DNA of 48,782 nt from JBATTK01 sp049670505 (GCA_049670505.1 JBATTK010000111.1:1-48782); one strand, 5' to 3'; counted from the first letter of the stretch, positions 33,035 through 42,302 are shown. The notes: generated by a model from the letters alone, not told the origin. Made by a program: numbers and translations.

Positions 33035-34307
33035 CAATGGATGTAAAAAGATTTATGTAAAAAATCTTTCACCTAATGACAACTCAAAAAACCAAGTTTA
33101 CTTTAGTGGTAATTTTGAAATTCTAAACATTTTACCTCTATCAGAAATCACCACAGAAGAGGCTGGCGATTGGAACAAAGAAAGGTTTAAGGCAAAAATC
33201 AACTTTGGTTGGCTTGACGATGAAGGCAACATATTTCCCGCACCAAAAGCCCAATTAATCCTCTACCCGAAATATCCTGAAGTTCGTTTTTCTGGTTTTC
33301 TTGCAGGTTGCAAAAAGCCACCTTCTGGTTTGATGACTCAAAGATTAAATGGTCGTTTACTGTTTTTCTCCGTTGCTCAAAATGGTTCAATTTTAGGATA
33401 TGTTACCGGGCCTGACTCGGAAGTTGCCAACCAATTCCATCAAACCGAATTTGATTCTGTACACGGAGTATTTTCTGTTATTGACTTACCAAAAGCCAAA
33501 AACAATAGAGCTATTTTACTCAATGAATTAAAACGAATTCACGAATTAGGCTGGATAACTTCTAAAAGACTTGACACTAATGGTCAAATCCTACCTTGTC
33601 GAGCACCTAATTGCGGAGGCTATACTTTAGAAGCTGAATTAGGTGTTACTCCAAACGGCTATTCTGAACCCGATTTTATGGGTTGGGAGGTTAAACAGTT
33701 TGGAGTAGCGAACTTCAATCGGACTAAATCTAAAGCAATAACTTTAATGACGCCTGAACCGACCGAAGGACTTTATAAAACTGAAGGAGCGGAATACTTT
33801 GTCAAAACCTATGGCTACGAAGACAAACGTGGTCGAGAAGACCGACTTAATTTTGGAGGCTTGCATAAAGTTGGCGAGCGCCATCATCTAACTAACTTGG
33901 AGATGCGCTTAATTGGATTTGACGTTGAAAGCGGAAAAATTCGTAACTCTAATGGTCGGATTTCTCTTCTAGACAAAAATGGAAACGAAACAGCATCGTG
34001 GAGTTTTTCATCGATGCTCAAACATTGGAACAGAAAGCATAATCAAGCGTGTTATGTGCCGTCACTTTGCGAAAGAGCAGAGGAGCGAAAATACCGATAC
34101 GGGAATGAAATAGTTTTGGGAACGGGAACGGATTTTCAATTGTTCTTGGCTCAAATGGCAAAAGGGAATATATATTATGACCCAGGAATTAAATTAGAAA
34201 AAGTTTCTTCCAAGCCTAAAATAAAAAAGCGGAGTCAATTCAGAATTAAATCAGGTTTCTTACCTAATCTATACCAACAGAACGAGATTATCAACCTTAC
34301 GAAATAA
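33000..34307 (+). CDS. Type II restriction endonuclease, MvaI/BcnI-like family
   Basis: 435 residues from the ATG at 33000, which overlaps the methyltransferase end by 35 bases; an ATG at 32964 is possible but less likely. The centre GYTLEAELGV...SEPDFMGWEVKQFG provides a PD-(D/E)XK site (Asp225, Glu230, Lys232) with the spacing of the MvaI/BcnI family. AKSKAITLMTPEPTEGLY-like recognition segments and a conserved LTNLEMRLIGFD stretch follow. Known members cut CCWGG or CCSGG as monomers. With a C5 partner methylase, a CC(N)GG-type site is my inference. The gene ends before a terminator at 34354. Confidence 0.85.
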   Translation: MNLNNLRSLFINNGCKKIYVKNLSPNDNSKNQVYFSGNFEILNILPLSEITTEEAGDWNKERFKAKINFGWLDDEGNIFPAPKAQLILYPKYPEVRFSGFLAGCKKPPSGLMTQRLNGRLLFFSVAQNGSILGYVTGPDSEVANQFHQTEFDSVHGVFSVIDLPKAKNNRAILLNELKRIHELGWITSKRLDTNGQILPCRAPNCGGYTLEAELGVTPNGYSEPDFMGWEVKQFGVANFNRTKSKAITLMTPEPTEGLYKTEGAEYFVKTYGYEDKRGREDRLNFGGLHKVGERHHLTNLEMRLIGFDVESGKIRNSNGRISLLDKNGNETASWSFSSMLKHWNRKHNQACYVPSLCERAEERKYRYGNEIVLGTGTDFQLFLAQMAKGNIYYDPGIKLEKVSSKPKIKKRSQFRIKSGFLPNLYQQNEIINLTK

Positions 34308-34353
34308 CCAGCGGACCTTCAAAAATTCCTGTGAGTTTCTATTGATTATTTTC

Positions 34354-34383
34354 AAAACCGAAATCAAACAATCGGTTTTTTAT
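34354..34383 (+). terminator. Terminator of the R-M operon
   Basis: AAAACCGA/TCGGTTTT (8 bp) with a 10-base loop, T residues after it, 47 bases after the nuclease stop. The stop codon of the decayed minus-strand gene lies in its T tail. Confidence 0.7.
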
Positions 34384-34820
34384 CTTTTAGACTTCTTCCA
34401 TGTCTCAATCTCTCTAAAAAAATCGGAAAGACAAAGTAAAAAGGCAGGGGAATTCCTAAATCCATTGTTAATTGTAGAATCAACATGACTATTGGAATAA
34501 TGAGAATTAAAATCAGTCCGTATTTGAATTTAGTCCTTAAATTAACCTGAGTTTTGCCTCCAGATAGTTGAGATAAAGTCCCATTGGCAACAATTGCACT
34601 TTTTGAATTATTATTTACGTCAAATGCATAATTGGTCCCGACAGAAAAATTCAGACTTATTTTAAATTCCGTTTCCGAAATCCATTTTACAAAAAACTTT
34701 TTCTTTTTTTGTCGATTAAGCCTTTCACTTCAGCTATTCCAAAATCAACCACAAAATTTTTCTGATATTTTTTTAGAATAGACATTGACTCATTAAGGAT
34801 TTGATCATAATGTATTGCAA
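34380..34820 (-). pseudogene. Decayed minus-strand gene, cut by the inverted repeat and frameshifted
   Basis: On the minus strand a coding-like frame leaves the inverted repeat at 34820 (VAIHYDQILNESMSILKKYQ...FGIAEVKGLID). It stops at an A-run near 34703-34709. A second frame, shifted there, continues coding-like for about 105 codons (KWISETEFKISLNFSVGTNY ... FKYGLILILIIPIVMLIL ... KKSKR) to the TAA at 34380-34382. One transmembrane helix is predicted near the end. I recognise no family. The 5' end is missing and no continuation is visible beyond 34865, so the repeat probably marks the breakpoint. Confidence 0.55.
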
Positions 34821-34865
34821 CTTGTTTATATAGCTGTAAAATACATCTTTATACACCCAATTTAA
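34818..34865 (-). repeat. Right arm of the ~48-bp inverted repeat
   Basis: 34818-34846 is the exact reverse complement of 30079-30107; similarity fades out by about 34865. From here to the gene at 35124 I see nothing definite in about 260 bases. Confidence 0.75.
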
Positions 34866-35123
34866 CACAAAATGGTTATACAACCCAAGATGAGTTCATA
34901 TTAAGTAGTCCTTTTTTATTTTAATAAGCATTCATTTGTCGGTTACATTGTTCTATTTTTGGTTTTCAGGTCTTATCTTACCAAAAAATCCGTGAATAGG
35001 GTAATGGTTCCGAGGCGAACCGGAATAGGCCAAGCACGACTTTCACAATGGAGTTCAAATGAATCTACTAAATCGAGACCAGCTTTAGGTATGGTGCTTC
35101 CACATTAATATTTTAATAGCATT

Positions 35124-35744
35124 ATGAAAATTGTTACACCTTTTTTGACCATCACTATGGTACTATTGCTCGCAACACAAACATCCTTGGTTGCACAAAC
35201 CAACAATACATCGGATTATCTTGTGCTTATTGCCGGGGATACCTTATACGGCACTGTTAAACACATAAATCAAAGTGGTTTGAATCCCAGATATTACAAG
35301 AAAATCAGATTCATGGATACGAACGGGAAGCGGAGAAAATACAAAAGGAAAGATGTTTCTGCCTTTCGGGTAAATCATACGAATTATGAAGGCTTTTGGT
35401 TAAATCAATCGTCACAAAAAATCGTATTGCTCAACCCCAAATATGATATTGACCCGCAAAATGGAGAAAAGTATTTTTTAAAGGTCCTAAGCAAAGGAAA
35501 GTTAAGTCATTATGAATTGGAATGGTGGGAACAGGGAGAACCTGAATTATCGTGGATGGATCTGCTCAAAAAAGAGGAGGACGGGTTTTTTATGAGGGCA
35601 ACCCAAGGATTGTTAGGATTAAAAAGAAAGGTTTTGGCAAATTATTTTCTAAATTGTCCGGACCTCATGGAAAAAATTAAACAAAAAGAATTGAATAAAG
35701 TTTGGGAAGTAGCTGATTTTTATAATAGTAATTGCAAATCTTAG
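35124..35744 (+). CDS. Secreted protein of unknown function
   Basis: 206 residues with a signal peptide (FLTITMVLLLATQTSLVAQ). The mature part begins with a beta-rich stretch LVLIAGDTLYGTVKHINQSG, followed by KRRKYKRKDVSAFRVN and YFLKVLSKGKLSHYELEWW. This GDTLYG...R-K-Y-K pattern is common in Bacteroidota hypothetical exported proteins. I can assign no function. It is the first intact gene after the restriction-modification module. Confidence 0.7.
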   Translation: MKIVTPFLTITMVLLLATQTSLVAQTNNTSDYLVLIAGDTLYGTVKHINQSGLNPRYYKKIRFMDTNGKRRKYKRKDVSAFRVNHTNYEGFWLNQSSQKIVLLNPKYDIDPQNGEKYFLKVLSKGKLSHYELEWWEQGEPELSWMDLLKKEEDGFFMRATQGLLGLKRKVLANYFLNCPDLMEKIKQKELNKVWEVADFYNSNCKS

Positions 35745-35971
35745 GTTAGCGGTTTATGATGCGGAAGATTATGACCTGCCCTTAACTAAAATGAAGCTCT
35801 TTAAATTTTTAGATCCAAATTCGAATGGGCTAATTTGTACTCCTATAGGGAAACCGAGTACGGAATATACCGTTGCCCACAAAACTATAATCCTTTGCAG
35901 CGGACAGTTTCCTGTGGATGATCCGGAGCAAAATCATAGGCCAACCGGTATTGCACATAGGACAAAACGAA

Positions 35972-36745
35972 ATGGGAAGAATACATTTATTTGAATTTGA
36001 AGACCAAAAATGGTTTCCGACTTTTTTAAGGAATTATGGAACGGACTTTTTACAGTTTTTGTCCAATAAAACAAAAATGTATAGACCTATTGTTCCAATT
36101 ATTCAAAAAGGTTTGGAAAAAAGTAAAACGAATCAAATCGTTGACCTTGGTTCTGGTGGAGGGGGTGGACTAATTTGGTTAAACTCCGAGTTAAAAAAGG
36201 ATATTCCGGACCTAAAAATAATGCTAACGGATTTTTACCCCAACATTCCTGCTTTTAAGTTTACAAAAAAACAGGACGAAAATTTTGAGTTTATTGAAAA
36301 ACCCATTGATGCAAGAGATGTCCCAACAGAATTAAAAGGGTTAAGAACACAATTTTTGTCGCTGCATCATTTTAAACCAAAAGACGCAAAACTAATTTTA
36401 CAAAATGTAATTGATTCCAACAGTTCCATTGCCATTTTTGAGGCACAGGAAAGAAGTTTGCCCAGTATTGTAGCAATGTTATTCGCTCCGTTGAGTGTCC
36501 TTTTGACAACACCTTTTATTAAACCCTTTAAAATGGGCCGAATTGTTTTCACCTATTTAATTCCAATAGTCCCTTTATTTGTATTGTGGGACGGAGTTGT
36601 TTCATCACTTCGAACGTATTCCGTTAAAGAAATGAACGAACTAGTGGAAAGTTTAAGCGGAACTGAAAATTATGATTGGGAAATTGACAAAGTAAAATCC
36701 GGGCCGGGAGTTGTACTTTACTTACTAGGAACTAAAAAACAATAA
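35972..36745 (+). CDS. Class I SAM-dependent methyltransferase-like protein
   Basis: 257 residues from the ATG at 35972 (MGRIHLFEFEDQKWFPTFL). An ATG at 35918 would add 18 residues of unlikely sequence. The cofactor motif QIVDLGSGGGGGLIWL lies at about residues 57-72, followed by LKIMLTDFYPN (acidic ribose-binding strand) and FLSLHHFKPKDAKLIL. A hydrophobic C-terminal part (MLFAPLSVLL, YLIPIVPLFVLW) suggests membrane association or a lipid-like substrate. The substrate is unknown. Confidence 0.72.
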   Translation: MGRIHLFEFEDQKWFPTFLRNYGTDFLQFLSNKTKMYRPIVPIIQKGLEKSKTNQIVDLGSGGGGGLIWLNSELKKDIPDLKIMLTDFYPNIPAFKFTKKQDENFEFIEKPIDARDVPTELKGLRTQFLSLHHFKPKDAKLILQNVIDSNSSIAIFEAQERSLPSIVAMLFAPLSVLLTTPFIKPFKMGRIVFTYLIPIVPLFVLWDGVVSSLRTYSVKEMNELVESLSGTENYDWEIDKVKSGPGVVLYLLGTKKQ

Positions 36746-37000
36746 CAAATATGTGTTACAATGGCCTGCCAAACCAAATTGATTTTTAGGTTTTTACAAA
36801 CTTTCAGCTTTAACCGGATATAGGGTCAAAAATGATTATTCGCCGATACTCCTCTAGTTTTGAATTGTCCAGCCTGTGGGTAGGAGGTCAATCATTAAGA
36901 TGTTATTTTTCTCCTTCTTAATTCAATTCATTCCCTTTTTTGTAGTATAATTCGCATATTGTAAGTCGTTTTATGTATTTTTAAATCCGATACAAAAACC

Positions 37001-39214
37001 ATGACCCATATTTCACCATCCAAGTTATACCCCACATCGGTTGACCTTAACAATTGTGACAAGGAACCCATTCATATTATTGGAAAGATTCAAAATCACG
37101 GGTACCTACTCGCCTCCAGTATAACGGACAAAACCATAACCCGATGTAGCCAAAATGCAGGCCTGCTACTTGGAAAGGACCCTGAACAATTGTTGGGAAA
37201 ATCAATAACCCAGATCATAGATGGAACAACAATAGGGGATGTAATCCATGAACTAAGAAATAAAACGGTAGTTTACAGGGATATCACAATTGACGATCAA
37301 GAAATCACCATTATTGCCCATCAAAGTAATTCGGAGTATATCTTTGAATTTGAAAGGAATACGATAGCATTGAATGCTTTTGAATACCAGCTTCGTCTTA
37401 CCGAAATTGTTTCGGAAATCAATACCATTTCCAATTTATCCAAAATGTGCGACCGTGCTGCATTTTTGATTAAGGAGTATTTGGGGTACGATAGGGTAAT
37501 GATCTATAGGTTCGATGCAGATTGGAACGGAAAAATTGTGGCGGAGCGTAAGGAAGATCATTTAGAAAGCTGGTTGGGTCTACAGTATCCGGCCACCGAT
37601 ATTCCAAAACAGGCCAGAGCGTTATTCTTAAAACAGGGAGTGCGAATCATCGCCGATGTTGCATCGGATACGGTTCCTATAATTTCGGCCAAAACCTGCT
37701 CAAACGATCATCCGCTAGATCTATCCAGATCAGAGTTGCGGGCAGTATCTCCTATCCATATAGAATATCTCAACAATATGGAGGTTAATGCCACTTTGAC
37801 CGCCGCTATTGTATGTGACAATATGCTCTGGGGCCTTATCGCCTGTCATCATTATAGTCCAAGATACATTAACTATTATCAACGCCTGAGTTGCAAATTC
37901 TTAACCCAGGTTTTTGCTACTAGGATACAATTGGACGATACAGATCATACCTTGGATCAAATAAAAACGAATTCTTTGGTTCGCAGTAAATTAATTGACC
38001 AGATCGATAGGAATAACGATATCTCTTTTGGGCTATCTAGTTTCGAATATACGTTAAACGATCTTACGGATTCTTCGGGTGCGGCCATGTGCATTGATAA
38101 TAGCGTAATTACCATAGGGATTTGTCCTTCTAAAGAACAAATAATTGAACTTGTCCAAGCCATTAAAAGTTTAACTTCAACCAATCAATACCATACCAAT
38201 AGTTTCAGTCAGGATTTTGAAGCGGCCAAACATTACAAGGACATCGCATCCGGGGTGATGTGTATGTTCATCTCCAATTCCAATGATGATGCCCTATTAT
38301 GGTTTAAGCCGGAAGTGATTCAGACCGTAGATTGGGCAGGTAATCCAGAAAAAGCAGTGTCGGTCCAAAATGACCTAAGACTTTCTCCCCGAAAATCTTT
38401 TGAAAAGTGGTCCGAAGAACAAACCGGCAAAGCCGTACCTTGGAAAGATTACGAAATTTCCGGAGCGGTAGGTTTGCAAAAGAACATCTTCGAGATCATT
38501 CTTAGGAAATATGAAGAAGTAAGGAGTTTGAACGACAAACTAAAGAAGGCTTACGAAGATTTAGAATCGTTTAGTTATAGTGTTTCCCATGATCTTAGGG
38601 CACCGCTTCGCGGCATTGATGGTTTTGCCCAAATCATCAAAGAGGAGTATCAAGATAGTTTGGATGAGTTCTGCAAATCGTCTTTGGAAACGATTATTTC
38701 TTCGGCCCAGAAAATGAACAATCTTATAGATGATATCTTGGCCTATTCCGGATTAGGGCAACAGTCGTTGCAGTTCGAAGATTTTTCAACAAAGGATGCT
38801 GTAATTGAAGTATATAACATGTTAAAAAATCAGTATCCAAAAGCCACAATGGAGATAACAAAGGAACTTCCCCATATGTACGGGGACCGTTCCATGATAT
38901 TGCTGTTACTAAAAAATCTAATTGAAAACGCGTTGAAATATTCCTCAAAAGAAAACAAACCGTTAGTCAAGATCGGTGTGACTGAGAAGGGTGCTTTTTT
39001 TGTTAGCGATAATGGCATCGGTTTTGACGCCAGACACCAAGAAAGTATTTTTGGGGTATTTGTTCGCCTATCCAATTCGGAATTTTCCGGATCGGGTATA
39101 GGATTGGCGATTGCAAAACGGGTAGTGGATAAACATCAGGGGAGTATTTGGGCGGAAAGCAGTATGGGCAAAGGAAGTACTTTTTATTTTAAACTGCATG
39201 AAGGTGAAATCTAA
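37001..39214 (+). CDS. bphP: Bacteriophytochrome histidine kinase
   Basis: 737 residues, a red/far-red photoreceptor kinase. The order is PAS (about 15-120), GAF (about 140-300), PHY (about 315-500), HisKA (phospho-His530 in YSVSHDLRAP) and HATPase (N box LLLKNLIENALKYS, G boxes VSDNGIGF and SGIGLAIAKR). Cys19 in NNCDKEPIHIIGKIQNHG is the biliverdin-binding Cys of bacterial phytochromes. LQYPATDIPKQARALF is the PASDIP pocket motif with Thr for Ser, and LRAVSPIHIEYLNNM is the GAF chromophore motif. Its stop overlaps the next gene by 17 bases. The four-gene operon includes the haem oxygenase that supplies biliverdin. Confidence 0.95.
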   Translation: MTHISPSKLYPTSVDLNNCDKEPIHIIGKIQNHGYLLASSITDKTITRCSQNAGLLLGKDPEQLLGKSITQIIDGTTIGDVIHELRNKTVVYRDITIDDQEITIIAHQSNSEYIFEFERNTIALNAFEYQLRLTEIVSEINTISNLSKMCDRAAFLIKEYLGYDRVMIYRFDADWNGKIVAERKEDHLESWLGLQYPATDIPKQARALFLKQGVRIIADVASDTVPIISAKTCSNDHPLDLSRSELRAVSPIHIEYLNNMEVNATLTAAIVCDNMLWGLIACHHYSPRYINYYQRLSCKFLTQVFATRIQLDDTDHTLDQIKTNSLVRSKLIDQIDRNNDISFGLSSFEYTLNDLTDSSGAAMCIDNSVITIGICPSKEQIIELVQAIKSLTSTNQYHTNSFSQDFEAAKHYKDIASGVMCMFISNSNDDALLWFKPEVIQTVDWAGNPEKAVSVQNDLRLSPRKSFEKWSEEQTGKAVPWKDYEISGAVGLQKNIFEIILRKYEEVRSLNDKLKKAYEDLESFSYSVSHDLRAPLRGIDGFAQIIKEEYQDSLDEFCKSSLETIISSAQKMNNLIDDILAYSGLGQQSLQFEDFSTKDAVIEVYNMLKNQYPKATMEITKELPHMYGDRSMILLLLKNLIENALKYSSKENKPLVKIGVTEKGAFFVSDNGIGFDARHQESIFGVFVRLSNSEFSGSGIGLAIAKRVVDKHQGSIWAESSMGKGSTFYFKLHEGEI

Positions 39215-39629
39215 CAACTATGTGCTATTGGTAGAAGATAATCCAAATGATATCTTTTTAATGAGACGTGTTTTCGATATTGATCTATTAGAATACAGTG
39301 TCATTGTCTTTGACAAGGCACATCAGGCCATAGCGTTTCTAAATGAACGGAAAAACAACAATCACTTGCCCAATCTTGTTTTACTAGATATTAAACTCCT
39401 TGCCGGCAATGGTTTTGATGTTCTAGAGCATATAAAAAATGATGCAATATTAAAAAAAATACCAACGGTAATGATGAGCTCTTCCGATAGACAGGATGAT
39501 AAACAAAAAGCCAGTGACCTGGGTTGCGATGCTTATTTTGAGAAATTACGAACCTATGTAAGTTTAAAACAACAACTCCCCATGATTATCGATTCTTGGG
39601 CCATAGATTACGAAAATGATTTCAGGTAA
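39198..39629 (+). CDS. Single-domain response regulator (phytochrome operon, first)
   Basis: 143 residues, a Rcp1-like lone receiver domain: VEDNPNDIFL with the acidic pair, phospho-acceptor Asp64 in LLDIKLLAG, MSSSDRQDD with the Ser/Thr switch, and Lys in AYFEKLRTY. There is no output domain. It begins 17 bases before the phytochrome stop and overlaps the next gene by 14 bases, which indicates translational coupling. Its likely phosphodonor is BphP. Confidence 0.92.
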   Translation: MKVKSNNYVLLVEDNPNDIFLMRRVFDIDLLEYSVIVFDKAHQAIAFLNERKNNNHLPNLVLLDIKLLAGNGFDVLEHIKNDAILKKIPTVMMSSSDRQDDKQKASDLGCDAYFEKLRTYVSLKQQLPMIIDSWAIDYENDFR

Positions 39630-40161
39630 ATTGAAAATACTTTTGATCGAGGATGAATTAAGTGATTATAAACTTATTTCCCATCAAATCAATAAAATTG
39701 TAGAAGAACCGATCCTTGTCCATGTAAATACCTATACGGAGTTTACGAGCGAATTGAAAAAGTTTGTTCCGGAAGTAATCCTCTGTGATTATAGACTAAG
39801 CGGCTTTAACGGAATGGATGTACTGAACTATACTATGGAAAATGCCCCTGGCACATATCTGGTTTTTGTGACCGGCACCGTAAACGATGAAGAGATAGCG
39901 GCGAATACCATATTAAACGGTGCATCCGGTTATATCTTAAAAAAACACATGCCCGTACTCCATAAAAAACTATTGCCCCATTTTGAGGAAATCATTAAGC
40001 GAAGAAATAAAGGCAAAACATCTTCCGACCAAAGGGAAATGTTCGATACGGTACAAAACTTTATTGAAAATGCCATGAAGGAGAACAATCTTCATATTGA
40101 AAGTTACCTTCAAATAAAAAAGTCCTTGGCGCAACTTAAAGGCATGAAGAAGGATGCTTGA
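39616..40161 (+). CDS. Response regulator with C-terminal helical extension (phytochrome operon, second)
   Basis: 181 residues: receiver domain with LLIEDELSDYKL, Asp58 in LCDYRLSGF, VTGTVNDEE and Lys in YILKKHM. A C-terminal extension of about 55 residues (FDTVQNFIENAMKENNLHIE) is of no known family. It overlaps its upstream neighbour by 14 and the haem oxygenase gene by 8 bases. Two different receivers behind one photoreceptor allow signal branching or a phosphate sink; which is not decidable from sequence. Confidence 0.9.
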   Translation: MISGKLKILLIEDELSDYKLISHQINKIVEEPILVHVNTYTEFTSELKKFVPEVILCDYRLSGFNGMDVLNYTMENAPGTYLVFVTGTVNDEEIAANTILNGASGYILKKHMPVLHKKLLPHFEEIIKRRNKGKTSSDQREMFDTVQNFIENAMKENNLHIESYLQIKKSLAQLKGMKKDA

Positions 40162-40732
40162 TTTTTTAAAAAAAGAAACAAGGGAGCTGCATCACGAGAT
40201 AGAAGCCTCCAGTTTAGCCAAGTACATACTAGATCATTCCATATCCGTGGAATGTTACAAAAGGTTTTTACTTCAGAATTATTGCTCCTACGTCACCATT
40301 GAGCAGGAATTAGTAAGAAACCAAAATTTGGTCAAAGTCGAGCTAAGGCCCTATATTTCGAATAAAAAAAGTGAGGGGCTACATCTGGATTTGACATCTT
40401 TGGGAGAATCCATTGATTCCTACGATACCAATGCCCCCTCATTTTCAATTCATTCGGAAACAGAAGCAATTGGTGCTTTATATGTACTTGAGGGTTCAAT
40501 GCTAGGGAGCATGGTAATTTCTAAAAATTTGGCCAAGTGCCCAAAATTGGAAGAAATAGAGACCTATTCATTTTTCGGAAATGAATCGAAAGATGTCGTA
40601 AATCGTTGGAGAACATATTGTTCGCATATCGATCATAGAACCTTTTCCAACGAAGATAAAACAAACGCTTTGATGACGGCACGCCGCGTATTTCAGATAT
40701 TCGGTTATTATAACCAGCTTTTTACGAACTAA
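40154..40732 (+). CDS. bphO: Biliverdin-producing haem oxygenase
   Basis: 192 residues, bacterial haem oxygenase family: the proximal His13 sits in ETRELHHEIE (TxxxHxxxE pattern), and the distal-helix motif is YVLEGSMLGSMVI. It opens haem to biliverdin, CO and iron in the cytosol and so makes the phytochrome chromophore. It is the last gene of the bphP operon and overlaps the receiver gene by 8 bases. Confidence 0.9.
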   Translation: MLDFLKKETRELHHEIEASSLAKYILDHSISVECYKRFLLQNYCSYVTIEQELVRNQNLVKVELRPYISNKKSEGLHLDLTSLGESIDSYDTNAPSFSIHSETEAIGALYVLEGSMLGSMVISKNLAKCPKLEEIETYSFFGNESKDVVNRWRTYCSHIDHRTFSNEDKTNALMTARRVFQIFGYYNQLFTN

Positions 40733-40958
40733 GGCCGCTAGTGTTTCGTAGCCCTGTCTCCTTTTTAATACAGCGTTTACAAAATCTATAGGATTCTTAA
40801 CAAGAATACTGAACGTTTGTTAAATTTATTTAACAAGGTCTTAATTTTACGTAATTTATTTCTTACTTTTATAAAAAAATATTTCTTAGCGCTCCAACTA
40901 GGGTCTATTGTTGTGAAGAAATAGTCTTCGATTAAAATTCAAAAATTTAGATATACAT

Positions 40959-42299
40959 TTGGAATCATCCGAAAATCAAGTACCCTTAGCAGAACAAAAA
41001 CTAGAAATTAAAGAAGAGCCCAGAATTGTTGCCATGGGTGCAAGTGCCGGTGGCCTTGAGGCATTAAAGGAATTCTTTGATAATGTGCCCGCTGATTGTC
41101 AGTACACCTTTGTGGTCGTCCAACATTTAAGTCCAGATTATAAATCCCTAATGGCCGAGCTCTTGGCCAAGAATACCTCCATGCCTATCTATGAGATAAC
41201 GCATAATATGGAAATCAAAAAGGGATGTATCTATTTGATTCCTCCAAAAAAGAACATGACCATTCTCAATGGAAAGCTGATGTTGACCAATAAACCTAGT
41301 GGACATGATTTAAATCTGCCTATTGACATCTTCTTTCGTTCCCTTGCCCAGGAAAGCAAGGAAAAATCAATTTGTATTATTCTAAGTGGTACCGGAAGCG
41401 ACGGTACCAGTGGTGCCCGTGCCATAAAGGAGGCCGGGGGCATGGTTATGGTGCAGGATCCATTACAGGCCAAGTTCGATGGCATGCCCCGAAGTGCCCT
41501 TAATACCGGATTGGTAGATTATACCCTGCCGGTAGAACAATTACCCACGGAACTCATCCATTTTGTTGATAATCCGAAGTCAAATGGGGCAACGGAAAAT
41601 CAGATAGAACAGGATAAAGAGACCTTAAACCGAATCATACATCAAATACGGAACATTACACAATTCGATTTCAGGTATTACAAAAGGCCCACTTTGGTAA
41701 GGCGAATAGCACGGAGAATCAGTATCAATAAACTGCATAATCAAAAAGAATACCTGGATTTTCTTTTTGAAAATATTACCGAAGTACATACGCTGGCCCG
41801 TGAATTCCTTATCGGGGTCACCAAGTTCTTCCGAGATACCTATGTATGGGAAAGACTGGAAAACAAAATTATCCCGGATATTATACGATCCAAATCCGAA
41901 GGCGAACTGCTTAAACTTTGGTGCGTAGGCACAAGTACTGGGGAAGAAGCCTATAGTATGGCTATTTTGCTATCGGAAGAATTGGAAAGGCAGGGCAAAA
42001 CACTGGAAGTTAAAATTTTTGCGACGGACGTGGCAGATAATTCCTTGGAAATCGGAAGCCGTGGAGTTTATGCCGAAAGTATTATAGCAAATGTTTCACA
42101 GAATCGTTTGAATAAATTTTTCATTCAAAAAAAGGATGAATACCAAGTAGTGGATTCCTTACGGCGTATGGTCATTTTTAGTCAACACGACATCCTAAGA
42201 GATCCTCCTTTCAATAAAATGGACCTTGCGATATGCCGTAACCTATTGATTTATTATGAGCCAAGAGCGCAAAGAAAAATTATAGGTTTGCTCCATTAG
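40959..42299 (+). CDS. CheB-CheR part of a fusion sensor kinase, ended by an in-frame TAG
   Basis: 446 residues. CheB methylesterase domain (about 20-215): ASAGG with Ser29, VVVQHLSPDY with the His and SGTGSDGTSG with the Asp. CheR methyltransferase domain (about 225-446): FRYYKRPTLVRRIARR, LIGVTKFFRD, GTSTGEEAYSMAI and DLAICRNLLIYYEP. The frame stops at a TAG (42297-42299) inside the last CheR strand (KIIGLLH-stop-SL...) and reopens in the same frame. In fusion relatives this position is usually Tyr (LFHYALKPGG), one base from TAG. The TTG start at 40959 overlaps a TACATTTG element (40954-40961); if that is a promoter, translation must start a little downstream, but no ATG precedes the CheB domain. 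Confidence 0.82.
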   Translation: MESSENQVPLAEQKLEIKEEPRIVAMGASAGGLEALKEFFDNVPADCQYTFVVVQHLSPDYKSLMAELLAKNTSMPIYEITHNMEIKKGCIYLIPPKKNMTILNGKLMLTNKPSGHDLNLPIDIFFRSLAQESKEKSICIILSGTGSDGTSGARAIKEAGGMVMVQDPLQAKFDGMPRSALNTGLVDYTLPVEQLPTELIHFVDNPKSNGATENQIEQDKETLNRIIHQIRNITQFDFRYYKRPTLVRRIARRISINKLHNQKEYLDFLFENITEVHTLAREFLIGVTKFFRDTYVWERLENKIIPDIIRSKSEGELLKLWCVGTSTGEEAYSMAILLSEELERQGKTLEVKIFATDVADNSLEIGSRGVYAESIIANVSQNRLNKFFIQKKDEYQVVDSLRRMVIFSQHDILRDPPFNKMDLAICRNLLIYYEPRAQRKIIGLLH

Positions 42300-42302
42300 T
42301 CC

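Noticed and set aside
35791..35994. 67-codon frame before the methyltransferase, overlapping its start
   Set aside because: No recognisable family and no signal; two frames look equally coding-like here (another reads FEWANLYSYRETEYG), so at best it is a remnant. Not enough support to annotate.
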